A stretch of 64,000 nt of DNA, taken from NCBI RefSeq assembly GCF_026745355.1, contig NC_079210.1:4528784-4592783 (forward strand), written 5' to 3'. Within the stretch, counting starts at the first letter, position 1. Each line of letters begins with the position of its first letter. The notes under the pieces are model-generated. The model was not told the DNA's origin. It saw only the letters and a program-made list of their open reading frames with translations, and searched no databases. The DNA is from Beta vulgaris subsp. vulgaris. Lineage: Eukaryota; Streptophyta; Magnoliopsida; Caryophyllales; Amaranthaceae. The position numbers were made by a program, and so were the translations under genes. This document shows, one piece after another, positions 11,502 to 22,463 of this stretch.

Positions 11502-12077
11502 TTTATCTTTATCCTTATAACAACCTGCCTCGGAATTTTTATCATTGATCGCATTATATATCCACTATGGCGAAAGATAGCTAATCAATCTCATACGCCT
11601 CTCCAATGCATTGGTGTCGGATACTTTCTCAATGTGCTAAGCGCGGTTGCTTTCGGCTTAGTCGAAATGAAACGGCTTAATCTTGTCAAGAGTCACCATT
11701 TGATGGAACAAGCGCATGCGGCAGTGGCTCCTATGTCAGTATTTTGGCTTGTTTTCCCGCTAGGATTATTGGGATTTGGCTCAGCATTTTACTTCTCAAC
11801 GTTGATGAGATTTTATTATCAGGAACTTCCAGCTTCGCTTAACAATACTGCAGTTGCTTTAATTGGTTTACAATTTGCACTTGGAAGTTATCTTGGTGCA
11901 GCTGTTCTTAGTGTGGTTCAACATACTACTTCATGGCTACCAGATGATATTAACCATGGTCATGTAGATTACCTATATTGGATGCTTAGCATTTTAGGGC
12001 TACTAAGTTTTTTTTATTATCTTTTATGTGCCAAATTTTACGAGTACAATAATTACGACTCAGTGAATCCTTGTTAG

Positions 12078-12446
12078 AAGATCACTAGCTAGCGTCAAAT
12101 AATTGGAATTTTAATAATAGCGTTCTTGTTGTTTGGTTTATGAATTTTGATGTTGTCAGACATGCTACTTCTTCTATATGAGAAAAAGACACTACTTCTT
12201 CTATTTATGTATGAGAAAAAGACACTACTTCTTACTCTTTCCGGATCCGTCTTTTAGGTGCGTCTTATTTTAGTTGTTATATTTACAAATATTTCTATAT
12301 ATAATATATAGGTCCCACACTTCATTTACAATTTTACCCTCATTTTTGTATTCATCCTACCTACTAATGATACATAAAACAATAAACTATTTCTAACCAA
12401 ACCCTAACCCTTTATTACTCATCCCTATCCGAGTCGTGATACGCCC
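12078..12446. other. Flank between NPF copy and large element
   Basis: The first ~90 bp match the 3' flank of the intact NPF gene. A tandem repeat of about 26 bp (TATGAGAAAAAGACACTACT) follows near 12175-12235, then AT-rich sequence. I see no gene. Confidence 0.6.
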
Positions 12447-12481
12447 ATACCCGGTTCAGGGAGGTAGTTGCCCATATCGGG
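12447..12481 (+). repeat. Left terminal motif of the large element
   Basis: 35-bp motif starting ATACCCGGTTCAGGG and ending CCCATATCGGG. Its inverted partner is at 30324-30358. Its near-palindromic form means it could also be an independent hairpin repeat. Confidence 0.5.
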
Positions 12482-12849
12482 GGGTAAAAGTGTAATTTTG
12501 CTCCATACAGTAAAAATAACCTGAAATTGGTTTTTTAAAAAAACCTTACTCACTTGTCGGCATCTCTCCTCCTCCCTTTTCTCCCTCATTTTCCCTTCAT
12601 ATACTCGTTCTCCCTTAATTATATATAAAATTCTCCCTCATTCTCCCTTAATTCTCGTAATATTTATCGTAATTTTTGCGTTATATGTGAATTCGGTGAG
12701 TTGGCGTTCCTTGGTGGAAGTTTTTGAAGGAATTTGGGTCGAAAATCTTGTTGTTGAAATTCTGCTATTGAAGGAAAGGTAAATTTGTATTTTTAACAAA
12801 TTCTTTTAAGGATTTGTATTGTTTACATATTTGTGTAATAAATTTCGGC

Positions 12850-13265
12850 AAAATGTAAAAGGAATTGGAAAATTTTCTGAGTATTGCGAGAAATTGCGAA
12901 AATAGGGTAATGAGCTGATGTTTGGGGAATTTTATGGTAATGGTCGTGCAATTTAGAGACTTAATTGTCTTTGGTGTTATAGTTATGTGTGAGATGAATT
13001 AATTTTGATTTATGAGAGTAATTCGTTAATGAATTAATTATGTACAATTGATTTATGTGTATTCATTCATATTAAATCATATAAAAACAATTATTGGCGG
13101 AATGTTTAACTGTTGTTGGCAGAAAAAGGAATTGGAGAAATATCTGTATTGCGAAATTAGGTTAATGTGCTGATGTTTGGGGAAATTTATGGCAATTGAG
13201 AGACTTAATCATCTTTGGTGTATTACATATGTGTGAGATCCTGTTATAAGTTATGTTCAATTGAT
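12850..13265. repeat. Diverged tandem duplication inside the large element
   Basis: Sequence at 12850-13110 is repeated at about 13125-13265 and then continues past the CACTA insertion at 15097. Shared blocks include GGTAATGAGCTGATGTTTGG and CAATTGATTTATGTGTATTC. No ORF is convincing here. The repeat supplies an internal copy of the CACTA target site. Confidence 0.65.
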
Positions 13266-13268
13266 TTA

Positions 13269-15096
13269 CACAACATGAATATCACTCTTTTCCGTCCGTC
13301 AAAATCGAACGCTAAAAATGCGGGATCGGACGGTAAAGAGGTTAGCATCCGTCAATGGACACTAAAAGGCTGATGCAAAACCCCTGGTCGCTAATTCTCC
13401 ATTTAGCGTCCGTTTGGCGGACGGTAAATATTTAGCGTCTGACTTTTTGATTTAGCGTCTGAAATTTCAGACGCTAATTACCGTCCGAATTTTCGGACGC
13501 TAAATCAAAAAGTCAGACGGAAATTGCACAGCATAATAAAATAAAATTTCAAATATTACTTTATTATTTTTTCTCTCTCTTAATGCTGTAAGGTTTTGGT
13601 AAATATTTTAGTGAACACAAAAATGAAAAGAAACATCGAAATTGAAACATAAAAATGAATCTTTATAAAAGTACTTCATATTAATTATAATGGTAAATAC
13701 AACATATTTTACATCCCAATTGAAATCCCAGTAATATCTAGAACAAAATTACTTGAACTAAAATGTTAAATAAAAAAATACATCTATTCAACTAATATCT
13801 GGAATCAATAATCTCTTCAAATAATCCTTGAACACATCTGATCTGCAACCACAAAGATTGAACAAAAATTAATATAACCCCGACATTGAAATAAACATTT
13901 AACCATATAATTAAAACCACAAAGCAAGCAGTACCAAAATGTAACCGAAGCATTATTAAATGACGTTAACCAAAAAATTAATCAAATCCGAACCCCATAA
14001 CCCACAAACCCGAAACTCATAACCAAAAATCAGAATGACAAAAATAAGTAAGAAAAATCAAAATAGAAAAAAAAAATAAAAAAACCCGAAAACGAAATTC
14101 AAATAAAAAAACGAAATTAAAAAACCACAAAACCAAAAAAAAATTTTAACAAAATCAAACTGAAATCTATGCAGAAATTTTTTTAAAAAAAAGGACAAAG
14201 ATGTTCTGGAAAAAAAAAACTCAGATCTACCACAATACTAACCCCATAAAAGCAAAAAAAATATCGAAATATATAAAAAAACATTTCAAATAAAAACCCC
14301 AACCCAGAACAACCCTTGCGAAAACCCTAACCGCCGCCACCGAGAAACCCTCACCACCGCCGACCAAAAAACCCTAACCCTAACCGCCGCCGACACAAAA
14401 ACTCTAAAAACAGCGCAAATCCAACTAAAAACCCCAATTTTATGAAATCAAATTTAAAAAAAAACGAATTTTAAAAAGTTTGAAGAAAACCAATTTGAAA
14501 AAAAAAATTTGAAAGGAAACCAACCATCGAAATGGAAAACTACCCAAAAAAACAGAAATTATGAAAAAAAAACACTAGATCTAACCTTAAAATATGGCGA
14601 AGGCGTTATTTCAAATGTTTTCGTGGAGCCTGTGATGTTGGGGATGGATGGAGATGACAAAAAGACGATGAGAGAGAGTGAGAGAAACATAAGGAGAAAG
14701 AGTGAGAGACTTGGGATGAGAGAGAGTGAGAGAATTGGGAGATGAGAGAGCGAGACTGAGAGAGAGTGAGAGAATTGGGAGATGAGAGAGAGAGAATGCT
14801 TTTGTTATTGTGTGGATGAAACAAAAGTAGGGTCGGTCGCTTCCTTATTCATCACCCGCAAAATTAGCGTCCGTCTTATGGACGTAAATGGTCCTAGGTG
14901 GACGGTAAATTGTTTTATTTTATTTTTTTATATTTGAGCGGACGTAAAAACGGACGATAAAAAGTGTCGGGCAGCATAAAGGACGGTAAATTTTGGAAAT
15001 CGGACGGTATTTAGCGTCCGGTTCAATTCGGACGGTAATTTTAACTTTACTGTCTGCAAATTTAGACGGGCGGTAAAATGGCGAATTCGTGTTGTG
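13269..15096. mobile_element. Non-autonomous CACTA-like element
   Basis: Termini are CACAACATGAAT at the left and ATTCGTGTTGTG at the right, flanked by a 3-bp TTA duplication (13266-13268 and 15097-15099), as in CACTA elements. Both ends carry many short subterminal repeats of the type TTAGCGTCCG/CGGACGCTAA in both orientations. The interior is A-rich, with a short CCGCCG block near 14330-14400 and a GA-rich tandem repeat near 14670-14800. It has no transposase. The uninterrupted target is visible at about 13050-13085, where CAATTGATTTATGTGTATTC is intact. Confidence 0.75.
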
Positions 15097-16530
15097 TTAT
15101 GTGTATTTATTCATATAAAAACAGTTATTGGCAGAATATAATAAAACTGTTGGCAGAAAAACAGTTATGGATTGTGCTTTACAAATTGATCTTCATAGTG
15201 GTAGAATATGTATTTAGCAGAGAACAGTATGCAAATTATGTTGGTAAATAGCATTTAATATGTATCCTTTTAATATTGTTATTGTGTTATTGCGATGTTA
15301 TTGGTTAGTATATAAACATGTCGATTGAGTAGTAGAAAATAAGACAATTTCAATGTATGTGTACATTTTGCATATAGATGGATGATGACGTATTAATCGA
15401 TGAGTATGAGGAAGAAGCTGAATTTGGAGGTAAATGACTGAATTTGGAGGGTGTTGCTATTGTTGTTGGGTGTTATTATTGTTGTTACTTAAATTGATGA
15501 ACTTAACAGGATGACGAAGTGAGAAATGGAAATAAGAGGAAAAGAAAAAGTTCGAAAAGAGTGTGTAATAAGATAAATGTTGTATGATTTGAGAAGTTGT
15601 ATAGTAATTTTTTGAAATGTAATTGTAAATAATGAAGTGTGGTTGAATGAATGAAGGGTATGAAGAAAAGTAAGAAAGGGAGATTTGTGTTTACTGGAGA
15701 AATGTTCAAAAATATACATATTAAATTATTGCTTTTTGAATTAGATTCATACCCCTTAACGGTTATATGTTATATTATTGATTGATAAATTATGATTAAT
15801 TTGAATCTGTTAATTTGTATTCTTAGCTTATTAGTGCATTGATGTGGCTTATGGGGAAAGGCATCCTCTTATGGCTAGGGACAATTTAGGTCCACAATCT
15901 ATGGCATATGAGGTAATATGTATGACTTTGTATGTGTTTAAGTATGAAAGTGTCTTCTTTAAGTATGAAGTGTAAGTGTGATGTAAAGATGTAAAATCTG
16001 TAATATGATAACATGTATATTAAAATAATTTAATATGTTAAATATTTGTTACTATTTTTATGTTGAATATGTTAGTTATTAAAATGTTCATTAAATGTTA
16101 AAAATGTTCATTAAATGTTCATCATGAATTAGTTTATGTTGAGTTATTATCTTGTCATAATAATTGAACATGTCAGATTGCGCGGACAGTAATTAGTGGA
16201 TTGGGTGTTGAGCTTCAAGGAGGAGTTGGAGTGCATGACGTGAATGAGTCGAATGTGGTTGCGGAGTCGGAGTTGGAGTCGGATGAGTAACAAAATGTTG
16301 CACAAACGCGAAGGAGAAGGGGCCCTAGGGATAACCTTAACCCATATCAGAGGAGGATGTTGAGGAGGGGTCAAGGCGGTGTTAATGCTGAGGTTAGTGG
16401 GCAAAGAGGGGAAGGAAGTGGTGATGTTGGTGGGGAGGGATCGGACATGGAGAAAGTGAGGAGGAACATGGATATGTTGGTGGGGAGGGAGATGGGCAGG
16501 AGGAAGAGGAAGAGGGAGCTAAAGAAAGTA

Positions 16531-17091
16531 GGGGTGAAAGTTATTCGGATAAAATCAAAAATCCAATCCAATCCAAATTAGTCATTCGGATCGGATTTGA
16601 ACTGTGTTCGGATTTGATTCGGATTGAGATTTTTTGAAAAATTGGATTTTTGGATCGGATTGGATTGAGGGTAATCGGATCCAAAAATCCAATATAACCA
16701 AATAGTAATATGCTTTGTTTTATGTATCTGGATTAATTACGCTTAAGTGCTTAACTGATTTTTTTTAATAAAAAAACCTACTCCTTAGCCCAATACACAT
16801 AACACTTTAACCCTTCCTCCCTAAAACACTAAGTGCACTTAATTCCTCATTTCTTAAATCTACTAAGTTGTTGTTGTGCTTAATTCATTTCATTTCATCG
16901 AAAAACTAGAGTTTTACAAAAATCGGATTTTCGGATCAGATCCAATTTAGAATATGAAATTCGGATTGGATTGGATCGGATTCAAACCCTATTTGGTTTG
17001 GATTCGGATTGAAAAATTGATGAAATCCAAATTCTATTCGGATCGGATTGGATTAGGCCCTAATCCAAACCGCACACCGAACTTTCACCCC
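16531..17091. mobile_element. TA-flanked MITE inserted in the unknown gene
   Basis: 561-bp element with 12-bp terminal inverted repeats GGGGTGAAAGTT...AACTTTCACCCC, flanked by TA on both sides (16529-16530, 17092-17093). The interior is a run of TTCGGATCGGATTGGAT-like repeats on both strands. Removing the element plus one TA joins ...ELKKV to KEGDRLEEEE in frame, so it entered a coding exon. It has no ORF of its own. Confidence 0.7.
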
Positions 17092-17093
17092 TA

Positions 17094-17800
17094 AAAGAAG
17101 GAGATAGGCTGGAGGAGGAAGAGGAGAGGCATGACGAAGGAGAGAGGCAGGATGAAGAGGTCGAGGAAGAAGAGGAGAGGCTGGAGGAAGGAGGGAGGGT
17201 GGAGGAAGAAGAGGATGGGCAGGAGGAAGAGGGAAGGCAGGAGGGTTAGGGAGAGGAGGAAGAAGAGTCTGGGCAGGAGGAGGAGGAGGAAAGGCAAGAG
17301 GGTCAGGGAGAGGAAGAAGGAGAGAGGCGGGAGGAAGAGGGAAGGCAGAAGGGTAAGGGAGAGGAAGAAGGAGAGAGGCAGGAGGAAGAGGGAAGGCACG
17401 AGGAGGAAGGAAGGCAGGAGGAGGAGGAAAGAGCTAGGGTAGAGGAGGAAGAGGGAAGGCAGGAGGGTCAGGGAGAGGAAAAAGGAGAGAGTCAGGAGGA
17501 GGAGGAAAGGTAGGAGGGTCATGGAGAGGAAGAAGGAAAGAGGGAGGAGGAAGAGGGAAGGCAGGAGGGTCAGGGAGAGGAAGAAGGAGGTAGGATGGAG
17601 GAGGAAGAGGGAAGGGAGGAGGAGGAAAGAGCTAGGGAGGAGGAGGGAGATAGGGTGGAGGAGGAAGAGGGAAGGCAGGAGGAAGAGGAAAGGCAGGGAG
17701 CTAGGGTGGAGGAGGAAGAGGGAAGGTAGGAGGAAGCGTAGGGAGGTAGAGGTAGGCAGGAGCCAGAAGGCACGGGGGAGAGTAGTGAGAGTATCCCATC
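17094..17800 (+). repeat. Glutamate-coding GAGGAGGAAGAGGGAAGGC minisatellite
   Basis: About 700 bp of almost pure purine on the plus strand, built from irregular 20-60 bp units such as GAGGAAGAGGGAAGGCAGGA. In the gene frame it reads as Glu/Gly/Arg/Gln repeats (EEEGRQEE). The opposite strand gives Leu/Ser-rich false ORFs. Unit number is likely to vary. Confidence 0.8.
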
Positions 17801-18142
17801 CGTTAGTAGCCTTGTGAGGAGGCTAACCGTTGGGTTAGGTGATGACACGTTCGATGAGGTAGACAAGTCAAGATATGAGTGGGGGTCTACGTTTAAGTCG
17901 AGTCATGAGAAACTTGGTGACAACATAAGTGGTGACCATAGTTGCCATGGTAATGAGGAACTTTTCGGATCAGTGTCACAAACAACAGAGTTGTCACAAA
18001 CATCTGTAGGGAATAAAGGTAATAAGAGTAGGAGTAGGAAGCGTAGGTGTACGAGGCCAAGTGTGAAGTTGAGAGAAAAGGACTTCGTGGTTGAGATGGT
18101 GCCAAGGTCTTATCCGAACTACAGGGCGAGAATATTGAGATG

Positions 18143-19580
18143 GTAAGTAATTATGTTTGTATATATACATAAAACATAAAAAAATTAGCTTTAAATATAT
18201 ACTTTACATATATTATCTGAACTTCAACTTAATTTATTTATAGTTAGGATCACAATCCTGAATCTCTGTTGTTGTTGAAATGTGGTGATTGCACAGCATC
18301 ATTGAGCTAATGTTATACAGTTCTTAATCCTAATGTGGAAGTGGCTACAAAAGTGAGTATGCAATGCAATAATTATTTCACCATTATTAATTGAGGAAAT
18401 GCATATGTATATAAAGTGATTAAAACTGTTTGAATGTATAGTATGCTAGTGTTGTAGAATATTGAAACTGTTTGATTTCCATTAAACTGTATGAGAGTAT
18501 TGAAGTAAAATGCTTCTGCCTTCTTCACCAATTTACAAGTGGGTTCCGCCTGCTAAACTGCCTTTTTTTTAAATGGAATTCCAGAATCAATGTTAGTCAG
18601 TTTCTGAGTCTTGGCCTTTCTGGTTCGTACATTGCTTGCATCATGTGATCACACTATATCAGATCCACTAGCTAGGGCACACGTTCTCTCTCAACATCTT
18701 GGAATTAAAGAAACAAGGACTGCAAAATGTAGGCTCCTTAATGAGTGTGCTAAGAGATATTGTAATGTAGTAATTAGTAAGGGATGAGAGAAATGCAAGG
18801 CATCAGATTTGCTTCTTATTTGGTTACTGGTCTCCCCCTTTTCTGCTCTAAGGTCATCTTTGTATTTCTTATGAGATTCGGCAATATATGTATAAAATTT
18901 GACCAGATATGAATTGTCTACATTAATCAAAAAGGAATAAATAGACATGCACCAGATTGCTCGTTGGAAAATTTCATTCAAGGATGTTGAATGAACTTTC
19001 TGCACAGGTTGATGTTGATTGTGTACACTAGACATAGATAGTGTCATGATAACGAATTTGAAGTATGAATATTTCGGGCTTGTTTTCACACTAAAGCCTT
19101 TATGTACATTTCCATAATGTACATACTAGTTACTAGTTTACTACATAGTGTTCGATCTCAAGGGTAAATTAGTCGGTTCATGTCCTATATGGAACCTCCT
19201 GTAACAATATTGAACGATGGTCCTAATGGAACCTCCTGTAACAATGTTGAAAGTGGTTTTGTGTAGTGCCCAGGGATGTAGAAAAAAATTGACTTTAGTT
19301 TTATTGTATTGTTGTATTGGTTGTCATTGTAATGGGAGGGTGGAGGAATTTTTATCTGAAACTTGAGCCTTTATATCTGAAACTTGATGCGTTTAGAAAT
19401 TCTGTAAGAGTTTGAGTCTTTGTACTGCAATTTAGCTGCAGTTAACTTGACAATAGTCTGAGTTCAGAAATGGTTGTGCAACAGTCTCTACAGATTTGAG
19501 TATTTCTATAAATATATATTCGCTAATACTTACAACTTACAAGATGCTAATATATGTCGTCAATTTTTGGTTAATGTAAG
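18143..19580. other. Intron-like stretch, no clear gene
   Basis: AT-rich sequence between coding-like parts of the unknown gene. A possible short exon (LLLKCGDCTAS, about 18265-18350) is followed by a GT donor. The rest shows only chance ORFs and a local repeat of TGGAACCTCCTGTAACAAT near 19190-19245. Confidence 0.4.
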
Positions 19581-19867
19581 GCGGTGCTCGGGGATACAAA
19601 TGTTACTTGGTATCAAAGGTTGTGGCGCTCAACTTTAGGCGAACTGCACCATGGTATAGTAGAATACATTATATATACTCACTCACCTTATGATATCAAT
19701 TTATTTGATTATAATTCTTATGTGGTTATACTAACTTTTTTTAAAAAAATTGCATCAGCCTTGTAACGTGACGGAAGAGAGGAGTTGGTTACTGACTGAA
19801 GATTTGTTATGTGATGAAAACGAATTGAAGGGAATCGTGAAGGAAATGCTTGACAAATGTAGTTGAA

Positions 19868-21060
19868 TTTTTAATCATTTGTAGGTGAATTTTTAATGTA
19901 TTTTCTTGAATACGAAATGTAATAGTTATTGTTGATGGTATTTGTACAAGTTGGAATTATCACAAAGGTAGTTATAGTTTACATTGAAGTTAATGGTTCC
20001 GTTGACAGAGTTGTCATTTGGAGTTTACATTGGAGAAACAAGTAATCATCCTTATGCCTTGTTTGGTATGAGGTGTTACAAGAAAAAACATGTTTATAAG
20101 CAAATGTTTTCTGTGGAGCTTCTTCAATTTGCTTAGCAGGATGTTGTTCAAAGAAAGAAACTCTTAGTGGGAAGGATTTGGCCAACTATGCATATCATTA
20201 AGGCCCTATATAAGGCCCTTTATGCCCTATATAAGGCCCTTTATGCCCTATCAGAAAATAAGGCCCTCTTTTGTAGGTAATGTTTAGAAAGGTGGCCCAA
20301 TTTGATTGAGCAAAACATAGCCACGCCCATAAATAAGGCCCTCTTTTGTAGGTAATGTTTCGAAAGGTGGCCTAATTTTATTGAGCAAAATATAGCCCCA
20401 CCCATTTACAGATTTAGTCAACTTAAAGGAGGTCAACAAAAAAATGGGGTCTGAAAAGAGTACATATATAGTAGTTACTGTTGATGGTGCAATTTAATTT
20501 AGTTATTGTTGATGGTGCAATTTAATTTAGTACCTAAAGGCCCTTTTACAGATTACATATTAGTTACTCGAATTTAGTTAGTCATATCCAAAAATGAATT
20601 TTACCTAAACGCCCTTATATTTTTATATTTATTTTAGTGGCCGAAACGGTAATGGTTAATGAGGAATTCTTTCTTGGTCGGCAATTTTACCTAATGATTT
20701 GGTTTTTCCTTCCAATCAAATCCATCTGGCCCATTTGAAATGAGGCGTAATTTAGTCCCGGTCCAATTAGCTATTCATCTTATAAGTACGAACACTTCAA
20801 ATCAAATTTGAATATAATCAAATTACACTTGAACTAAATCGTATCAAACTTGAACTAAATCATATCATGGTAGAAGTTAATCATATCATATTATAATTAA
20901 CTTATCATGACTTGGCCTCACATCAGACTTCAACTTATATCATAACTTCACTTACTCATATCATACTTCAAGTAACTCATATCATACTTCAACTAACTCA
21001 TATCAGAATTTAACTAAATCATATCATACTTCAACTAACTCATATCAGAGTTTCAGAAAC
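19868..21060. repeat. Repeat-rich spacer
   Basis: Three local repeats: a 25-bp unit (ATATAAGGCCCTTTATGCCC) at 20210-20250, a duplicated block of about 70 bp starting ATAAGGCCCTCTTTTGTAGG at 20265 and 20332, and a degenerate 20-27 bp unit (AACTAACTCATATCATACTT) at about 20830-21050. I see no gene. Confidence 0.65.
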
Positions 21061-21099
21061 AAACATTTTGTCTTCGAAACTTTAATAATGCATGTTTTG

Positions 21100-21480
21100 C
21101 TAATAGATGCGCACGGTTTGTACATTGCTAAAAAAACCTAATGGGCCTATGTAGAATTCAGCCCTTCTTTGACGTAGATTGGTTGACAAAACGACATGTG
21201 CTTGTCTACGTGTTCTTACTTCAATCTGTTCTTTGGTTAGGAAGACCCGGGTGTCTATTGAGTTGGTCCAAAACATTCCAAGAGTAGGTTGTACCAACCT
21301 CCCACTACTTCGGACTTGGTGGACATGTCCGGGAATGGAAGTCCCAAAAACGTCGGAAACCTCATTTGTGATAATCACTGCGGTGTTGTATCCAATGGCA
21401 ATTGATTTAAGGGTGTCACTAACGTCGCGAAGAAATGTGTTCCTCATTCCTATTGCGTCGTAGTTAAAGTAAGTTCAACA
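21100..21480 (-). pseudogene. RAD51-paralogue (XRCC3-like) C-terminal fragment
   Basis: A 115-codon open frame matching the C-terminal half of a RecA/RAD51 core, most like plant XRCC3. YNTAVIITNEVSD corresponds to the conserved 'AVVITNQV' strand. SSGRLVQPTLGMFWTNS corresponds to 'GRRVVPALGLAWANC'. RTRRQAHVVLSTNL corresponds to 'RRLHVVFAPHLP', and EFYI follows. The Walker A and B regions are absent, so it cannot bind ATP by itself. In XRCC3 this fold acts with RAD51C in homologous recombination. Its place inside the candidate Mutator-like element suggests capture of a host gene piece. RAD51 paralogues other than XRCC3 are less likely from the 'R.RR...APHLP' pattern. Confidence 0.6.
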
Positions 21481-21825
21481 TAGTGCTCACTTAATGACAT
21501 TAGCAGACCTATTTCCATGAGGCCAGCTCACTTTATCAGGCCTATTGTACTTTTTCACAGGCCTACTATACTTTATCAGGCATCTATTACTTACTTGCAG
21601 CCCAAAACGGGGAACACACGAACCTGTCCTTTCTCCTGGCCAAACACGCGACCTTGACAACTCATGGGCTGATTGAAGTCAAATGCAAAGTAAAAATGCA
21701 AAAGACAAATGCAAATGAAAAAGTGTTACAGTTAAATTATATCTTTAAAATATTTATTAAATAATAATAAAAGTAACTATTATTGTAACTTTAAAAATAA
21801 CTTCAATTATAACTTTAATCATCTC

Positions 21826-21837
21826 TTTATATATAGC
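21826..21837 (+). promoter_or_regulatory. TATA-like box for the 79-aa ORF
   Basis: TTTATATATAGC lies about 100 bp upstream of the ATG at 21938, a normal plant core-promoter spacing when a short 5' leader is allowed. Confidence 0.4.
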
Positions 21838-21937
21838 GTAGTCATATTTTCCAATTCACCAAATCACAACAAAAAAATAAACTAACAAATTCTATCTCCT
21901 TATCCTCTAAGTTCCAAAACTTTTGAATTGAAAAACC

Positions 21938-22177
21938 ATGGATCCTGAAATTGCCAAGCACGTGAAAGATGTAAATGAAGTTAAGGAATTCCTTGATAAT
22001 TGGTCGATGGTTGATGACAAGATTGCCAAGTCTCTTGAAGCTTTAGCTAAACTAGAAGAAGACGAAGTAATGGAAACCATGGGGTACATGGGGATCATTA
22101 TTCAATTTCGTAATCAAATTGAAGTGGCCACAAAAGAAGCAAAAGAAACAGTTGAGGTTTTGGAAACTCTGATGTAG
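21938..22177 (+). CDS. Small acidic helical protein, 79 aa, unknown
   Basis: Single-exon ORF with a strong plant start context (AAACCATGG) and a TATA-like box about 100 bp upstream. The protein is acidic and almost entirely helix-forming, with heptad-like Leu/Ile/Val spacing (VKEFLDNW, IAKSLEALAKLEEDEV, VATKEAKETVEVLETL). That suggests a small helical bundle or coiled coil. It has no signal peptide, membrane segment, cysteine or histidine cluster. I do not recognise the family. It lies between the XRCC3-like fragment and the GRF gene inside the candidate element. Its intact frame beside decayed neighbours is notable, but at 79 aa chance cannot be ruled out. Confidence 0.45.
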   Translation: MDPEIAKHVKDVNEVKEFLDNWSMVDDKIAKSLEALAKLEEDEVMETMGYMGIIIQFRNQIEVATKEAKETVEVLETLM

Positions 22178-22463
22178 AAATATAAAAAAGAAATGTTCAT
22201 TGTTAGTAGTAATGATCGGTCAAGCAAAGAACACTAAGTTGTTCATTAAGTTAAAGTTCTCGTCGGTCATTCGTCATAAAGTTGTTTGTATTAATGTCAT
22301 AGTTTTATTGTTGTGTTTTTTTTTAATATCTTCTTTTATGACTAAACATTTTAATTTCAAAACCTCTCCAGAAGAATCATATAAGTTGGGTCCGTAATCA
22401 TATCCATATATTCCTTAATCATGTTGAACACATACAAAATCATATCAAGTAAATCGGATTTGC

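Larger units (their letters stand above)
7965..12077 (+). pseudogene. NRT1/PTR (NPF2/NAXT-like) transporter, disrupted copy
   Basis: Paralogue of the intact gene at 56964-60572. Exon 2 is 7965-8182 (218 bp, same length as the paralogue), exon 3 is 9825-10375, and exon 4 is 10502-10768 plus 11507-12077. Splice sites match the paralogue: AG|GGACAATC, TTT|GTAAGT, AG|GGTGTTATG, CAG|GTAAAC and AG|ATTTCTT. It encodes the same membrane core, for example GGTNCLLGTIGANQFPKS and FFNWYLIAHQLGEVIGY. No homologue of exon 1 is seen upstream to base 1. It may lie left of the window beyond LINE-filled intron 1, or be lost. Exon 4 is split by a 733-bp retroelement, which adds a stop a few codons in. Without that insertion and one TTTAT repeat, exons 2-4 have no frame break. 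Confidence 0.85.
15378..19867 (+). pseudogene. Decayed multi-exon gene of unknown function
   Basis: Coding-like segments in one orientation. There is an acidic start at 15378 (MDDDVLIDEYEEE). The exon ending at 15912 (GPQSMAYE|gt) joins in frame to an exon starting at 16177 (ag|IARTVISGLGVELQ). A basic patch (RRRRGPRDNLNPYQRRML) and then a very long glutamate-rich repeat follow. The segment 17814-18142 includes LTVGLGDDTFDE and a lysine/arginine stretch. Later short exons occur near 19581-19655 and 19759-19867, the latter ending with EIVKEML-type sequence and TGA. In-frame TAA (about 16288) and TAG (about 17247) codons and an inserted MITE break it. I do not recognise the family. Confidence 0.45.

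Noticed and set aside
14370..14395. Telomere-like CCCTAA repeats
   Set aside because: Only about three degenerate units of six bases inside a CCGCCG-rich patch. Plant telomeres use CCCTAAA.
17091..17866. Leu/Ser-rich membrane-like ORFs on the minus strand
   Set aside because: Antisense of the purine minisatellite. There is no start context or conservation signal.
18691..19089. 132-codon minus-strand ORF
   Set aside because: No recognisable motif or start context, and it lies in intron-like sequence of the plus-strand gene.
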